Assembly (NCBI GenBank): GCA_902774245.1
Contig: CACYHQ010000011.1
Span: 1 to 63,539, forward strand
DNA: 63,539 nucleotides
Source: an uncultured bacterium
Lineage (GTDB): Bacteria; Verrucomicrobiota; Lentisphaeria; Victivallales; UBA1829
Reading direction: 5' to 3'
The notes beneath the pieces were generated by a model. The model was not told the origin of the DNA. It searched no databases and saw only the letters and a program-made list of their open reading frames with translations. Positions 35,051 to 43,860 of this stretch are shown here, in pieces. The position numbers were made by a program, and so were the translations under genes. Within the stretch, counting starts at the first letter, position 1, and each line of letters opens with the position of its first letter.

Positions 35051-35265
35051 GCTTTCGCCCTCCTGGCATCCAGAAACCCGCCGATATCGCGCAGGATCGC
35101 CTCCCGGCTGAAGGAATGCAGAACGTCATAATGCTCCAGCAGGTAGTCCGTCACGCCGTATCGTTCGAACAGCTCGGCGACGGATCGCCCGTCCATGCCG
35201 TGAAGCGTTTTGTACTCCTCGATGCAGAACGACACAAAGACAAGTTTCTTTTCTGGTTCGGTCAT
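35047..35265 (-). CDS. DUF3791 protein (candidate antitoxin)
   Basis: 72 residues. FVSFCIEEYKTLHGMDGRSVAELFERYGV, then LLEHYDVLHSFSREAILRDIGGFL, matches the DUF3791 pattern (I-E-x-x-K, then Y-D-x-L-H-x-x-x-x-x-I). First gene of the three-gene unit; ATGA-type overlap with the DUF3990 gene. The gap 35266-35355 upstream is AT-rich and is where the promoter should lie. Confidence 0.75.
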   Translation of the reverse strand: MTEPEKKLVFVSFCIEEYKTLHGMDGRSVAELFERYGVTDYLLEHYDVLHSFSREAILRDIGGFLDARRAKA

Positions 35266-35355
35266 AATCGTTTCTCCGTCAGGAATAATATATCACCGAA
35301 AGCTGAGATGTCAAGAGTTGATAAAATAAACTCTTGATTTTTTCCTGTTCAACAG

Positions 35356-35538
35356 TCAGTCCCGGAATGCGTCCCGGATCCATTCCATGACCATGCACAC
35401 GTATTCGTCGATGATATTCCTCGTGCCGAAACACCGCGTGAGACGGTGCAGAAAGAGATAAATGACCAAAAGCGCGATGACGGTATAAAGAATCCATCGG
35501 CAAAAGAACTCGTAGAGATTTATGATAAACTCGATCAT
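35356..35538 (-). CDS. Small membrane protein
   Basis: 60 residues from ATG 35538 (AGGGG 5-6 nt upstream). One transmembrane helix (WILYTVIALLVIYLFLH), then a short charged tail. No family recognised. Adjacent to another small membrane protein. Confidence 0.5.
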   Translation of the reverse strand: MIEFIINLYEFFCRWILYTVIALLVIYLFLHRLTRCFGTRNIIDEYVCMVMEWIRDAFRD

Positions 35539-35626
35539 AGTACCCCTGCGCAATTAAAACAGAACAACTCCTGAACATGGCGACGGCATCGGGATCGCTC
35601 GAATGTATCGGCCTGCATGTTCCCGT

Positions 35627-35935
35627 TTACCCCGGATTCTGTGTCGCATAGATGATTACGCATTTCGCTATCACATAACCGATGATCCCGACAAGGACCA
35701 GAAAATCGTAGAAAAGCAGCAGAAACAGTGAAGTCCTGCTTCGTTTTTTCAGGAAGAACCACAGATTGATCCCCAATGCCAGAAAAAGATTGCAGGCGAA
35801 CAGGGAAACAACATGAAGCAATGATTTATCCGCGGTCCGGACAAGCGGAATGACCATCAGCCACGCAAGCGCGAAGCAAACGATGATCGACACCTTTTTC
35901 GAAACGGATGTCTTTTGTTTTTCGGTTTCATTCAT
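35627..35935 (-). CDS. Small three-helix membrane protein
   Basis: 102 residues. Charged N-terminus (MNETEKQKTSVSKK), then three hydrophobic helices (about 16-33, 42-62, 70-95). No family recognised. Lower GC than the core operons. It lies with the 60-residue membrane protein and the Sel1-RDD gene in an accessory-looking stretch. Confidence 0.6.
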   Translation of the reverse strand: MNETEKQKTSVSKKVSIIVCFALAWLMVIPLVRTADKSLLHVVSLFACNLFLALGINLWFFLKKRSRTSLFLLLFYDFLVLVGIIGYVIAKCVIIYATQNPG

Positions 35936-36015
35936 CTTTCACCTCATTTTCGTTGTGATTCGGTTGGATGTTTATAAAGGGAATGAAGAACTATATTTCT
36001 TTGCCGCAGCGTTTT

Positions 36016-37494
36016 CTATTTCCATGCCGGGAAGGAAAAAAGGGGGCCTCCCATCTTGGATACGACGATGCCTGACCCGATCATAAGGATGAAAACCAGG
36101 AATCCGAAAAACGTTTTCAGAGGACTGGCATGATACTCCACGGCATCCATATTCAGGCTTTCATCGTATGTGGCCTGGAGACCGTTGGAAACTCTGTGAT
36201 ACTGAAAGTACATCGTGATCACGTTCAGAAAAGGGATTCCTGATGCCATGCCGCCCCAGAAGACTCTTATGTCCCGGACGAAGGAATCTTTGAACGAAAG
36301 GGGCTTATGGTCTTTCCGCATGATTTTGATGCCGAACAGCCACTTGCCAAGCATTCCGCCGAAAGCCCAATGGATGACGCTGTCCAGAATGAAAGCAAAC
36401 AGTACGATCAGGCAACAACTGAAAACGAAACTTGTAATGCTGTCTTCTTCCGCCCAGAGTTTATTCGATGCCAAGTATTCCTCCCAGAAAGAACTCATGC
36501 CAAGAAATAAGAAAACATATCCCCCGAGAACATTGACGACAGCAGTTTCGAAGAATAAATCGATAAGCCGTGCGCCCCAGCGAAGGTCCGCGCGTGCCTG
36601 AGGTGCATCGGGATCGACATCATCGACATCGCGGGGATGCCTCCGAACGAGTTTTCCAAGCGTTTTCACGAGAAGGGCCAGAAGGAAAGCTCCGACGGCA
36701 AGATGAAAGATCAGCCTCAGTCTGAACATATTGGCGGACAGTGGCTCGCCCAAAGCCTTCTGCGCTTCGGGAAAACCTTGTTCCGCGGCCTTGCGATACC
36801 ATTTTCTGGATTCCGCTCTGTTCTTTTTTACTCCAACGCCGTTTGCATAACAAACGCCGAGACTGTATTGCGCCTCGGCAAGTCCCTGTTCCGCTGCCTT
36901 GCGAATCCAGTTAACCGCTTCCGCATCATTTTGCTTCGTCCCCAGCCCCTTTCCAGTGCAAACGCCGAGATTGAATTGAGCTTCTGCATGTCCCTGTTCC
37001 GCCGATTTGCGGTACCAATAGACCGCTTCCGCATAGTCCTGCTCCGTCCCCACCCCTTGATAAAAGCAAAGACCGAGATTGGATTGCGCCTCGGCAAGCC
37101 CCTGTTCCGCAGCCTTGCGGAACCAGTTGACCGCTTCCGCATAGTCCTGTTCCGTTCCCTGCCCTTGATAAAAGCAAAGACCGAGATTGAATTGCGCTTT
37201 GGCAAGGCCCTGTTCCGCGGCCTTGCGGAACCATTTGACCGCCTCTGCCTGGTCTTGCTCAGCGCCCAGCCCTTGATAGAGACAATTGCCGAGTTTGAAT
37301 TGCGCTTCCGCGTTCCCCTTTTCAGCGGCTTTTCTGAAATGCTTTATGGCGGATTCGTAAGATTGTGCTTCGTATGCTTCTTTTCCCGCCGCAAATTCGT
37401 CATCCCCGTCGTCGCCTGACACCGGACAAGCAAAGACCGTCAGAAAAACGGCGGCGAGGAAAAAGAACATTCTACGGACAATTCGTGACAACAT
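36016..37494 (-). CDS. Sel1-repeat protein with C-terminal RDD membrane domain
   Basis: 492 residues. Signal peptide ending near residue 27 (ACPVSG). Six Sel1-type repeats at about 32-255, each of the pattern AEAVNWFRKAAEQGLAEAQ followed by an LG-x-C-YxG-x-G block. A hydrophobic helix near 262-280. An RDD domain at about 300-440 with the R-x-x-D-x-x (RWGARLIDLFFETAV) motif and a GKWLFGIKI segment, followed by a final helix (FFGFLVFILMIGSGIVV). Sel1 repeats bind proteins; RDD domains are membrane domains of uncertain, perhaps transport, role. ATG 37470 is an alternative start. Confidence 0.85.
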   Translation of the reverse strand: MLSRIVRRMFFFLAAVFLTVFACPVSGDDGDDEFAAGKEAYEAQSYESAIKHFRKAAEKGNAEAQFKLGNCLYQGLGAEQDQAEAVKWFRKAAEQGLAKAQFNLGLCFYQGQGTEQDYAEAVNWFRKAAEQGLAEAQSNLGLCFYQGVGTEQDYAEAVYWYRKSAEQGHAEAQFNLGVCTGKGLGTKQNDAEAVNWIRKAAEQGLAEAQYSLGVCYANGVGVKKNRAESRKWYRKAAEQGFPEAQKALGEPLSANMFRLRLIFHLAVGAFLLALLVKTLGKLVRRHPRDVDDVDPDAPQARADLRWGARLIDLFFETAVVNVLGGYVFLFLGMSSFWEEYLASNKLWAEEDSITSFVFSCCLIVLFAFILDSVIHWAFGGMLGKWLFGIKIMRKDHKPLSFKDSFVRDIRVFWGGMASGIPFLNVITMYFQYHRVSNGLQATYDESLNMDAVEYHASPLKTFFGFLVFILMIGSGIVVSKMGGPLFSFPAWK

Positions 37495-37557
37495 TATTTC
37501 AGGTTCTTTCGTGTATTGCTTAAAGGGAACCTCTGTCGTGGGAAGGATACGGTTGTT

Positions 37558-38658
37558 TCAGGACGTTTTCGAGGTCAGGACGAGATAGAACGGCAGTTTC
37601 TTCGATTCACCGGAATCGGTCGTTGTATTGCGTTTCAGGACTTCCGTCAGGTGTTCCTGACCGGGATTCGGGCGGATAAAGAGTTTCAGGAACGAGCCGA
37701 ACACACCGGTTTTCGGCTTCTCCACATACCATTCCGCGTGCTTCAGTGCCCGCTGATATTCGGCGTCCGACGGCAGCGCGAAAGCGTACCCGTCCGGCAG
37801 GCTCTTCGCGAAATAATCGTTCAGGATGGAGCAGAACTGTTCCGCGTCCTCCGCGGACACCTCGGCCGGGGAGTTTCCGTCCGTGACAGAGTCGTCGAGG
37901 CGGTTCTGCGGCAGAAACTGGTCGCAGGAAACCGGGTAATAGCTGTTCCAGAATGACCGTCCCCCGTCCGCGTCCGCCGGGATATATCTCATGGAAATGA
38001 GCTCTCCAGTCGGCAGGATGAGCGAGAAGGATTTCCCTTCGATCCTGTCTTTCGCGGGCGCATCGCTGCCGGGGACATCGTCCAGGCTTCCCACCATGAA
38101 CCGGGACGGCTCGTACGGGTTCCCGCCGTAGAGACGGTCGGCGAGCTTTTGTTTCGTCGTCCTGTAATCCAAGTGAAAGTATTTGTCGTCATCGGGAGCG
38201 AGCATCCAGTCAAGAAATGCCGAAACGCTGTTATCGCAGGAGACAAGGTCCCCCTCGGCCACATCGAGGATCCAGTAATGCTCCGGGTCCTTCCTGTCGA
38301 TCATCAGGTAGAACACGCTCTCGCCGCCGTCGTCAGCGAAATCGAACAGATCGACCGCGTCAAGGACGACGTCGGGGAAATCGTCCCAGGAATCGGGGAT
38401 AGACCCGCCGAAATCCTTTGCCCACTGTTCCGCCACCGGCTCATAATCCGGATCATCGAGATACGACAGATCGGTAATGTCCGCAAGACGCATGCAATAA
38501 AAACTTCCGATCTCCGCGTTGTTCCATTTTTTGATGAAGCGTTTGAAGTCGGCAGGGAACCGCAGATGCAGTCTTTGTTCGACCTCGGCGATCTGTTCGT
38601 CCGTAATCGGTTTCACCTGGTCGTCCGCCACGCATTCGAGCAGTCTTTCCTTGTTCAT
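37558..38658 (-). CDS. SUKH-domain protein with SUMF1/FGE-like C-terminus
   Basis: 366 residues. Residues about 15-150 form a SMI1/KNR4 (SUKH) domain: ITDEQIAEVEQRLHLRFPADFKRFIKKWN, then the acidic WDDFPDVVLDAVDLFDF segment. SUKH proteins are often immunity proteins against secreted toxins. Residues about 200-320 look like a reduced formylglycine-generating-enzyme-like fold (YPVSCDQFLPQNRL, SPAEVSAEDAEQFCSILND, GYAFALPSDAEYQRAL); the catalytic cysteine pair is not recognised, so that part is probably structural. No toxin gene is nearby. Fusion of the two is unusual. Confidence 0.72.
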   Translation of the reverse strand: MNKERLLECVADDQVKPITDEQIAEVEQRLHLRFPADFKRFIKKWNNAEIGSFYCMRLADITDLSYLDDPDYEPVAEQWAKDFGGSIPDSWDDFPDVVLDAVDLFDFADDGGESVFYLMIDRKDPEHYWILDVAEGDLVSCDNSVSAFLDWMLAPDDDKYFHLDYRTTKQKLADRLYGGNPYEPSRFMVGSLDDVPGSDAPAKDRIEGKSFSLILPTGELISMRYIPADADGGRSFWNSYYPVSCDQFLPQNRLDDSVTDGNSPAEVSAEDAEQFCSILNDYFAKSLPDGYAFALPSDAEYQRALKHAEWYVEKPKTGVFGSFLKLFIRPNPGQEHLTEVLKRNTTTDSGESKKLPFYLVLTSKTS

Positions 38659-38808
38659 TTCAGGTTCTCCGGGGTAACGTGAAAGATAGTATCACGATTA
38701 CGATAGCACATGTCTTTCATTTTTCAAGTCCCAAAAAGATGTTTATTCTTTTTTTTATGAGCAATTTGCATTTCCAACCCGTGACAAGTCGTCATGACCT
38801 GACTTTCT

Positions 38809-39726
38809 TCAGCGCGTGCGGACGGCGTTGACCATGTAGACGCCGAGGACGATCAGGGCCGCGCCGACGATTTGAAGAGGCGTGAGCGGTTCCCGGAGCA
38901 TCAGCGTGCCGGTCAGAACGGAGACCAGCGTGGCGACGCCGATGAACGACGCCGCGCGGTTCACGCCGAGCTTTTCGATGGCGGCGTTCGAGAGCCAAAA
39001 CGCAAACACGGAACATCCGATCCCGAGGTAGAGCACGGCGGTCAGGAATCCCCGGTTCTGGAACGGCAGGGCGACGAGCGTCCCGACGTTCCCGTCGTGG
39101 ATCGCTTCGAGCAGCGCCAACGCCGTAAAGAGCGCCGCACCGGAAATCTGCATGGCGTACGCCAGCTCCGCGCTCGTGTAGACGGACGCCTTGTCCACGC
39201 AGACGAGGTACAGCGAATAGGAGATCACGCCGAGCGACATGAAGAGGTAACCGGGCACGGACAGGCTTGCCGTCATGCCCACGGCGGTCACGCAGATCAC
39301 CATGCCGGCGAGCGTGGTCACGATCCCGGCGACCTGGAGCCGCGACGGGCGGTTTTTCAGGAGCACGGCGGACAGGATCACAGAGACGACCGGGATGCTG
39401 GCGACGAAGATGCCGCACTCCGTGGACGTGGTCCGGCTGATGCCGAGCGTCTCGCCCAGAAAATACACGCACGGGCAGAGCAGGATCACGCGGAGGAGCG
39501 GCATCAGCGGCTTGCCCCGGAAACGCACCTTGATGAGTCCGGCGGCGATGCAGAGCGTCATCACGGCGGCGGCGATCAGGAATCGCCAGCCGAGGATGAA
39601 AAAGACGCCCGCCGTGTTCGTCGACTGCTTGGTGAACGCATAGCTCATGCCGTGCAGGATCTCGGCCCCGGCGGCGCAGAGACATCCCGTGACGAGGGCA
39701 TTTTTTGTGACTTCTTTGACTGACAT
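38809..39726 (-). CDS. EamA-type drug/metabolite transporter
   Basis: 305 residues from ATG 39726 (GGAG 10 nt upstream; ATG 39747 is the longer alternative). Ten hydrophobic helices in two repeats, the two-EamA pattern. Blocks typical of the RhaT/EamA family: GMSYAFTKQSTNTAGVFFILGWRFL, VASIPVVSVILSAVLLKNRP, FIGVATLVSVLTGTLMLREPL. Exports or imports a small metabolite of unknown identity. Confidence 0.88.
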   Translation of the reverse strand: MSVKEVTKNALVTGCLCAAGAEILHGMSYAFTKQSTNTAGVFFILGWRFLIAAAVMTLCIAAGLIKVRFRGKPLMPLLRVILLCPCVYFLGETLGISRTTSTECGIFVASIPVVSVILSAVLLKNRPSRLQVAGIVTTLAGMVICVTAVGMTASLSVPGYLFMSLGVISYSLYLVCVDKASVYTSAELAYAMQISGAALFTALALLEAIHDGNVGTLVALPFQNRGFLTAVLYLGIGCSVFAFWLSNAAIEKLGVNRAASFIGVATLVSVLTGTLMLREPLTPLQIVGAALIVLGVYMVNAVRTR

Positions 39727-39830
39727 GGACGGTTTTCTCCCCATCAAAAAAACGATGGAGTTATCCTAATAATGTACACCGTCGCGGTAGGTTTTACAAG
39801 TCGGGACAGGACAGAACGCGCGTTCAGCGT

Positions 39831-40772
39831 TCAGCCTTCCATAATGTGCAATGCGCGGATCTCGCGGTCGATGATGCCGGACTGCACCGCGAACGCGTGG
39901 GGTTCCAGATAGACGTCCTCGCAGGTGCTCAATCCCTGCGCGCGGAGTCCGGACGCGATGACCGCACAGACCGCCTCAATCCTTTCCAGCGTCGCCTCGC
40001 CGGATTCGCGTACGGTCAGCAGGTCGGTCAGTTTTCCAGACAATTCGCCGAGCTTCGGCAGGTCCCGCATCGCGCGGAACACCCATTTGTAGTACGGGGC
40101 GAACCGCCGGTTCAGTAGGAACACCATCCGCGCGGCGTTCCGCACGAACTCGTCCAGCGCGAGCGCCGCCGCCCCCGGTTCGCCGTGCCGCAGACACCGC
40201 ATGTAGTTGTACTGCCCGCTCTGCGCCATGAAGACGGCCCGCGCGGCGATCTTTTTCCGCCTCACGTCCTCCGGCATGCCGTTCAGGATCGTGTCGCGGA
40301 TGCCCGAAAACACGCCGAGGTCATCGCGGAACACCGCGCCGTTCGTCGCTTCGGCGAACGCGTGGTCCGGGGTGTAAAGCCATTGCCGCCACTCCTGCGG
40401 CGCGCCGGGGAATCCGAGATGCCGCCGGTAGAAATCTTCGACCGTGACCACGCCGTCCTCGGCGTCGCCGAGCTCGCTGCTGCCTGTGCCCGCGCCCTCG
40501 TCCGGCGGGAATTCCTTCCTCAGCCGGGCGTACGCGCGCTCCAGCCGGAACCCGAATTCGCGTTCGTCCTCCCCGGTGATCCAGAGCTGGAATCCGGTGA
40601 AAAAATCGTGGTCGCGCGACACCGCGTCGTCGTAGCCGAAACACTCCGAGCCGTGCCCGGCGCGTCCGACGGCGATCCGCGAGACGACATCGCCGAACTC
40701 GCGTTCCAGCATCGGCGCGCCCGCCGTTTCGTACCACCGCCGCGCCGCGTCAATGCCCCGCATAATACTCAT
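39831..40772 (-). CDS. DUF4037 protein (nucleotidyltransferase-like)
   Basis: 313 residues. Contains GRAGHGSECFGYDDAVSRDHDF, the G-S-E-x-x-G-x-D-D-x-x-S-x-D-x-D block of DUF4037, which resembles the metal-binding loop of nucleotidyltransferases. Its helical C-terminal half (YNYMRCLRHGEPGAAALALDEFV and onward) also fits DUF4037. Overlaps the TPR gene by 23 nt. In some genomes DUF4037 is fused to TPR repeats, so the two proteins probably act together. Substrate unknown. Confidence 0.8.
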   Translation of the reverse strand: MSIMRGIDAARRWYETAGAPMLEREFGDVVSRIAVGRAGHGSECFGYDDAVSRDHDFFTGFQLWITGEDEREFGFRLERAYARLRKEFPPDEGAGTGSSELGDAEDGVVTVEDFYRRHLGFPGAPQEWRQWLYTPDHAFAEATNGAVFRDDLGVFSGIRDTILNGMPEDVRRKKIAARAVFMAQSGQYNYMRCLRHGEPGAAALALDEFVRNAARMVFLLNRRFAPYYKWVFRAMRDLPKLGELSGKLTDLLTVRESGEATLERIEAVCAVIASGLRAQGLSTCEDVYLEPHAFAVQSGIIDREIRALHIMEG

Positions 40773-41682
40773 CCGCGCGCCAGTTGAGTTCCTCCTCGAC
40801 CTCCGGGAATCCGAGCGGGCCGAACGCCGAGGCGCATTTGCGGCAGGTGTGGGCGTAGTAGCCGTCGCGCACCGCCGCGGGGTCGTCGAAACACCCTACG
40901 GCGAGCTCGATTTCGGACGCGATCCGCGGGTCGTCCCGGTCCTCCGCCGCATACATCTGCGCCAGGTTCACGTGCGTGACCGCCGCGTCCATCAGGTTCC
41001 CGCACGCCTTCAGCACGTCCAGCGCCTTGCGGTAATACGCCTCGGCGTACTTCACGTCGTGTTTCGCCGCGTACGCCGCCGCCATGTTGTTGAGCAGTCC
41101 GGCAAACCGCCAGTCGTTCGGGTCGAGGTGCGCCCCGTAGCACCGGAACGCCTCCTTGTAGTAGTTCAGCGCGCCGTCGACGTCGCCGAACGCCTGCAGC
41201 GCGGTCGCGCCGTTGATGAGGATGGTCCCGGCGGTGACGCTGCCCGCGATCCCGATCTGCCCCAGCAGCGCGAATCCGTCGCGCACCGCCATCAGGCCGC
41301 GTTCGCGGTCGCCCTGCATCCGGTAGTGCCCCATGAGCTCGCTCAGAATGCCGAGTTCGGCCTCGCGGTCGCCGATGCGCCGCGCCTCCTCGCGCCATTT
41401 GCGGAGGTGTTCGCCGAGCTCGGCCATCTTCTCCGAATTGAACAGCCGGTCGCATTCCTGAATGACTTCTTGCATCGGGATGCGCCGTTGCGGGTTCCGA
41501 TGCGGCGTCGCGGCGTGGTCGTGGTCGCAACAGTCATCCTCATGATCGTGGCCGCAATCACAGCCGTTTCCGTGCGTGTATTCCGCGCCGAGTCCGCTGC
41601 CGTGCGCGTGTTCGTGTTTGCATCCGCAGGGTTCTTCCAGCGGGCATCGCGGCTCCAGATAGTCTTCGGGGTCGATCGTCAT
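40750..41682 (-). CDS. TPR protein with His/Cys/Asp-rich N-terminus
   Basis: 310 residues from ATG 41682 (GGAG upstream). Residues about 10-55 are packed with His, Cys, Asp and Glu (CGCKHEHAHGS, NGCDCGHDHEDDCCDHDHA), a probable metal-binding or metal-storage segment. Residues about 65-290 are TPR-like helices (NYYKEAFRCYGAHLDPNDWR, AAAYAAKHDVKYAEAYYRKAL). A CRKC motif lies near the C-terminus. Partner gene DUF4037 overlaps. Role unknown. Confidence 0.8.
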   Translation of the reverse strand: MTIDPEDYLEPRCPLEEPCGCKHEHAHGSGLGAEYTHGNGCDCGHDHEDDCCDHDHAATPHRNPQRRIPMQEVIQECDRLFNSEKMAELGEHLRKWREEARRIGDREAELGILSELMGHYRMQGDRERGLMAVRDGFALLGQIGIAGSVTAGTILINGATALQAFGDVDGALNYYKEAFRCYGAHLDPNDWRFAGLLNNMAAAYAAKHDVKYAEAYYRKALDVLKACGNLMDAAVTHVNLAQMYAAEDRDDPRIASEIELAVGCFDDPAAVRDGYYAHTCRKCASAFGPLGFPEVEEELNWRADEYYAGH

Positions 41683-41773
41683 GGTTCGGGGTCTCCTTGT
41701 CTGTTGTCCGGTAAACAATACCACCGATTCATCCGTTTTTCAACCCCGCCCCGACAAAAACAGGAGAAATCGG

Positions 41774-42685
41774 TCAACGCGGCACGCGGATCAGCGAACG
41801 CCCCATATGCTTCCGGCTGAAGCTGATGAACTCGTGGATGAACCGCTGGTCGCCGTCCGCAGTGTAGATGAAGTCCACGCGCCGCAGAATCTCCCCCTCG
41901 CTGAACGACCCGGCCCGAAGCACGCCCGCCTTGACCTCGTTCTCCACGGCGAGCTCCGACAGCACCGAGATGCCGCCGCCCGCCTGAACGAGTATCTTCA
42001 CGGCATCGAGCGAACACACCTCCGTGATCCTCGCCGGGTCGATCTCCGGCAGGCCGTGTTCGCGCACGAAACGTTCCAGCTCGGCGCGTCCGCCGGAACC
42101 CGATTCATCGAGGATGAACGTCCCGCCTCGTCGGATGTAGTCGCCCAGCGAAAACGTCCTGCGTTTGAGGTAGCCCGGCGCGAAAACCGGGGTCAGACGG
42201 TCCATGCAGTACGGCTCGGACAGGAAATAGGCGCGGTCGTACGGCGCGTCGGTCAGCGCCAGCGCGAGTTCGCCCGCCGCGAGCATCCGGTGAAGCACCT
42301 CGGATCGTTCGATCTTCAGGTGCAGCGCGCGGTTCGGATGCGCCTTCTGGTACACCGCGTTCATGCCGATCAGCAGGAAACTCCCGGCGGTCGCCGTTCC
42401 CCCGACGAAATACGACCGGCTCCGTTCGTTCGCGTTCCGCACTTTCCGCAGGATGTCCGCCTCCACGGCGAACATGTGTTCGCACTCTTCGCGCAGGACC
42501 TCGCCCGCGGGCGTGAGGCGCACGCTGCGCCCTGTCCGCAGGAAAAGCTGTACGCCGAGACGCCGCTCCAGATTCGCGATCTGTTTCGTGACGTTCGGCT
42601 GGGTCATCCCGCTCATCGCGGCGACTTCCGTAAAATTGCACACGGCCGCCGCCGTGCGGAAGAGTTTCAGGCTTCGTTCGATCAT
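41774..42685 (-). CDS. LysR-family transcriptional regulator
   Basis: 303 residues. N-terminal winged HTH: FRTAAAVCNFTEVAAMSGMTQPNVTKQIANLERRLGVQLFLRTGRSVRLT. C-terminal type 2 periplasmic-binding-like effector domain (RSYFVGGTATAGSFLLIGMN, CSLDAVKILVQAGGGISVL). It is divergent from bioB across a 166-nt gap, so it could control the biotin genes or itself; no ligand can be read from the sequence. Confidence 0.9.
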   Translation of the reverse strand: MIERSLKLFRTAAAVCNFTEVAAMSGMTQPNVTKQIANLERRLGVQLFLRTGRSVRLTPAGEVLREECEHMFAVEADILRKVRNANERSRSYFVGGTATAGSFLLIGMNAVYQKAHPNRALHLKIERSEVLHRMLAAGELALALTDAPYDRAYFLSEPYCMDRLTPVFAPGYLKRRTFSLGDYIRRGGTFILDESGSGGRAELERFVREHGLPEIDPARITEVCSLDAVKILVQAGGGISVLSELAVENEVKAGVLRAGSFSEGEILRRVDFIYTADGDQRFIHEFISFSRKHMGRSLIRVPR

Positions 42686-42775
42686 ATCACACCCTAAATC
42701 GTGGTTTTATAGAATCATTTGCCGCATATACTATACACCGATAACTTTTCTTTATCAATCTATGCCGAACGATTA

Positions 42776-42805
42776 TTTTCAGTTTTGGTACACACGGGCT
42801 ATATT
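42776..42805 (+). promoter_or_regulatory. Possible promoter of the bio operon
   Basis: TATATT (42800-42805) preceded at 18 nt by a weak TTTTCA (42776-42781). It lies 47 nt before bioB. A match to the BirA operator consensus was not seen in the 166-nt intergenic gap. Confidence 0.35.
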
Positions 42806-42851
42806 TATATTTGACTTTTTGAAACCACCCTACCCTTTTCAGGAGCCTCAC

Positions 42852-43859
42852 ATGAATCCAGACAGCCTCATCCATCCGCTCATCCGCAAAGCGTATTCCG
42901 TCCTGGACGGTCAGCCTATCTCCCGTGCCGACGCGCTCGCCATCGCCGAAACTGTCCGCGGCGCCGACCTGCTCGACCTGGTCTCCCTCGCGAACAAGGT
43001 CCGGCTGAAATTCGCGCCCGCCGTCCACAGCTGTTCCATCATCAACGCGAAGTCCGGCAAATGCGGCGAGAACTGCCGCTTCTGTGCCCAGAGCGCCGCA
43101 CACCACACCGGCATCGACACCTATCCCATCCTCGCGCCGGAAGCCGTGCTGGAAGCCGCCGGAAAAGTCTACGCCGAGGGCGTCCGCACGTTCGGCTACG
43201 TGACCAGCGGACGCGGCTGGGACAAGCCGGACCAGGACTTCCAGATCATTCTCGACACGCTCGATCTCCTGCACGCGAACTACCCGGACATGAGGCTCTG
43301 CGCCTCGCTCGGCATCCTCTCCGAAGAATGCGTGAAGCTCCTCGCGGAACACCATGTATGGCGCTACAACATGAATCTGCAGACCAGTCCGGCGCGCTAT
43401 GCCGGCCTCATCGCCACCACGCACACGATCGAGCAGAAGATCGAGACGATCCGCCTGATGAAAAAGTACGGCATCACGAACTGCACGGGCGGCATCTTCG
43501 GGCTGGGCGAGACCTGGGCCGACCGCGTGGACATGGCGTTCGCGATCCGCGAGCTGGACGTGGAGGGCACGCCGCTGAACATCCTCCTGCCGATCCCCGG
43601 CACCCCGCTCGAACACCAGGAGCACGTGACGCCCGCGGACGCCGCGAAGATCTTCGCGATCTTCCGTCTCGTCAACCCGACGAAGGAGCTCAAATTCTGC
43701 GCCGGACGCGAGACGGTCATGAAAGATTTCCAGGGGCTTCTGATGCTCTCCGGGCTGAACAGCCTCATGACTGGCGGCTACCTGACCACGCGCGGGCGCG
43801 AGATCGAACAGGACAAGGCGTTCGCCGCCTCGCTCGACGGCTTCGGCGGAGAAGAGTGA
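42852..43859 (+). CDS. bioB: Biotin synthase
   Basis: 335 residues from ATG 42852 (AGGAG upstream); the longer frame upstream runs through non-coding sequence. Radical SAM cluster CGENCRFCAQS. The [2Fe-2S] ligands, including the unusual arginine, are expected around LCASLGI, MNLQTS and FCAGRET blocks, all present. Inserts sulfur into dethiobiotin. First of four biotin genes that overlap or nearly touch. Confidence 0.95.
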   Translation: MNPDSLIHPLIRKAYSVLDGQPISRADALAIAETVRGADLLDLVSLANKVRLKFAPAVHSCSIINAKSGKCGENCRFCAQSAAHHTGIDTYPILAPEAVLEAAGKVYAEGVRTFGYVTSGRGWDKPDQDFQIILDTLDLLHANYPDMRLCASLGILSEECVKLLAEHHVWRYNMNLQTSPARYAGLIATTHTIEQKIETIRLMKKYGITNCTGGIFGLGETWADRVDMAFAIRELDVEGTPLNILLPIPGTPLEHQEHVTPADAAKIFAIFRLVNPTKELKFCAGRETVMKDFQGLLMLSGLNSLMTGGYLTTRGREIEQDKAFAASLDGFGGEE

Positions 43860-43860
43860 C

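Noticed and set aside
42686..42851. BirA operator in the bio intergenic region
   Set aside because: I looked for the TTGTAAACC / GGTTTACAA pair and did not find a convincing match.
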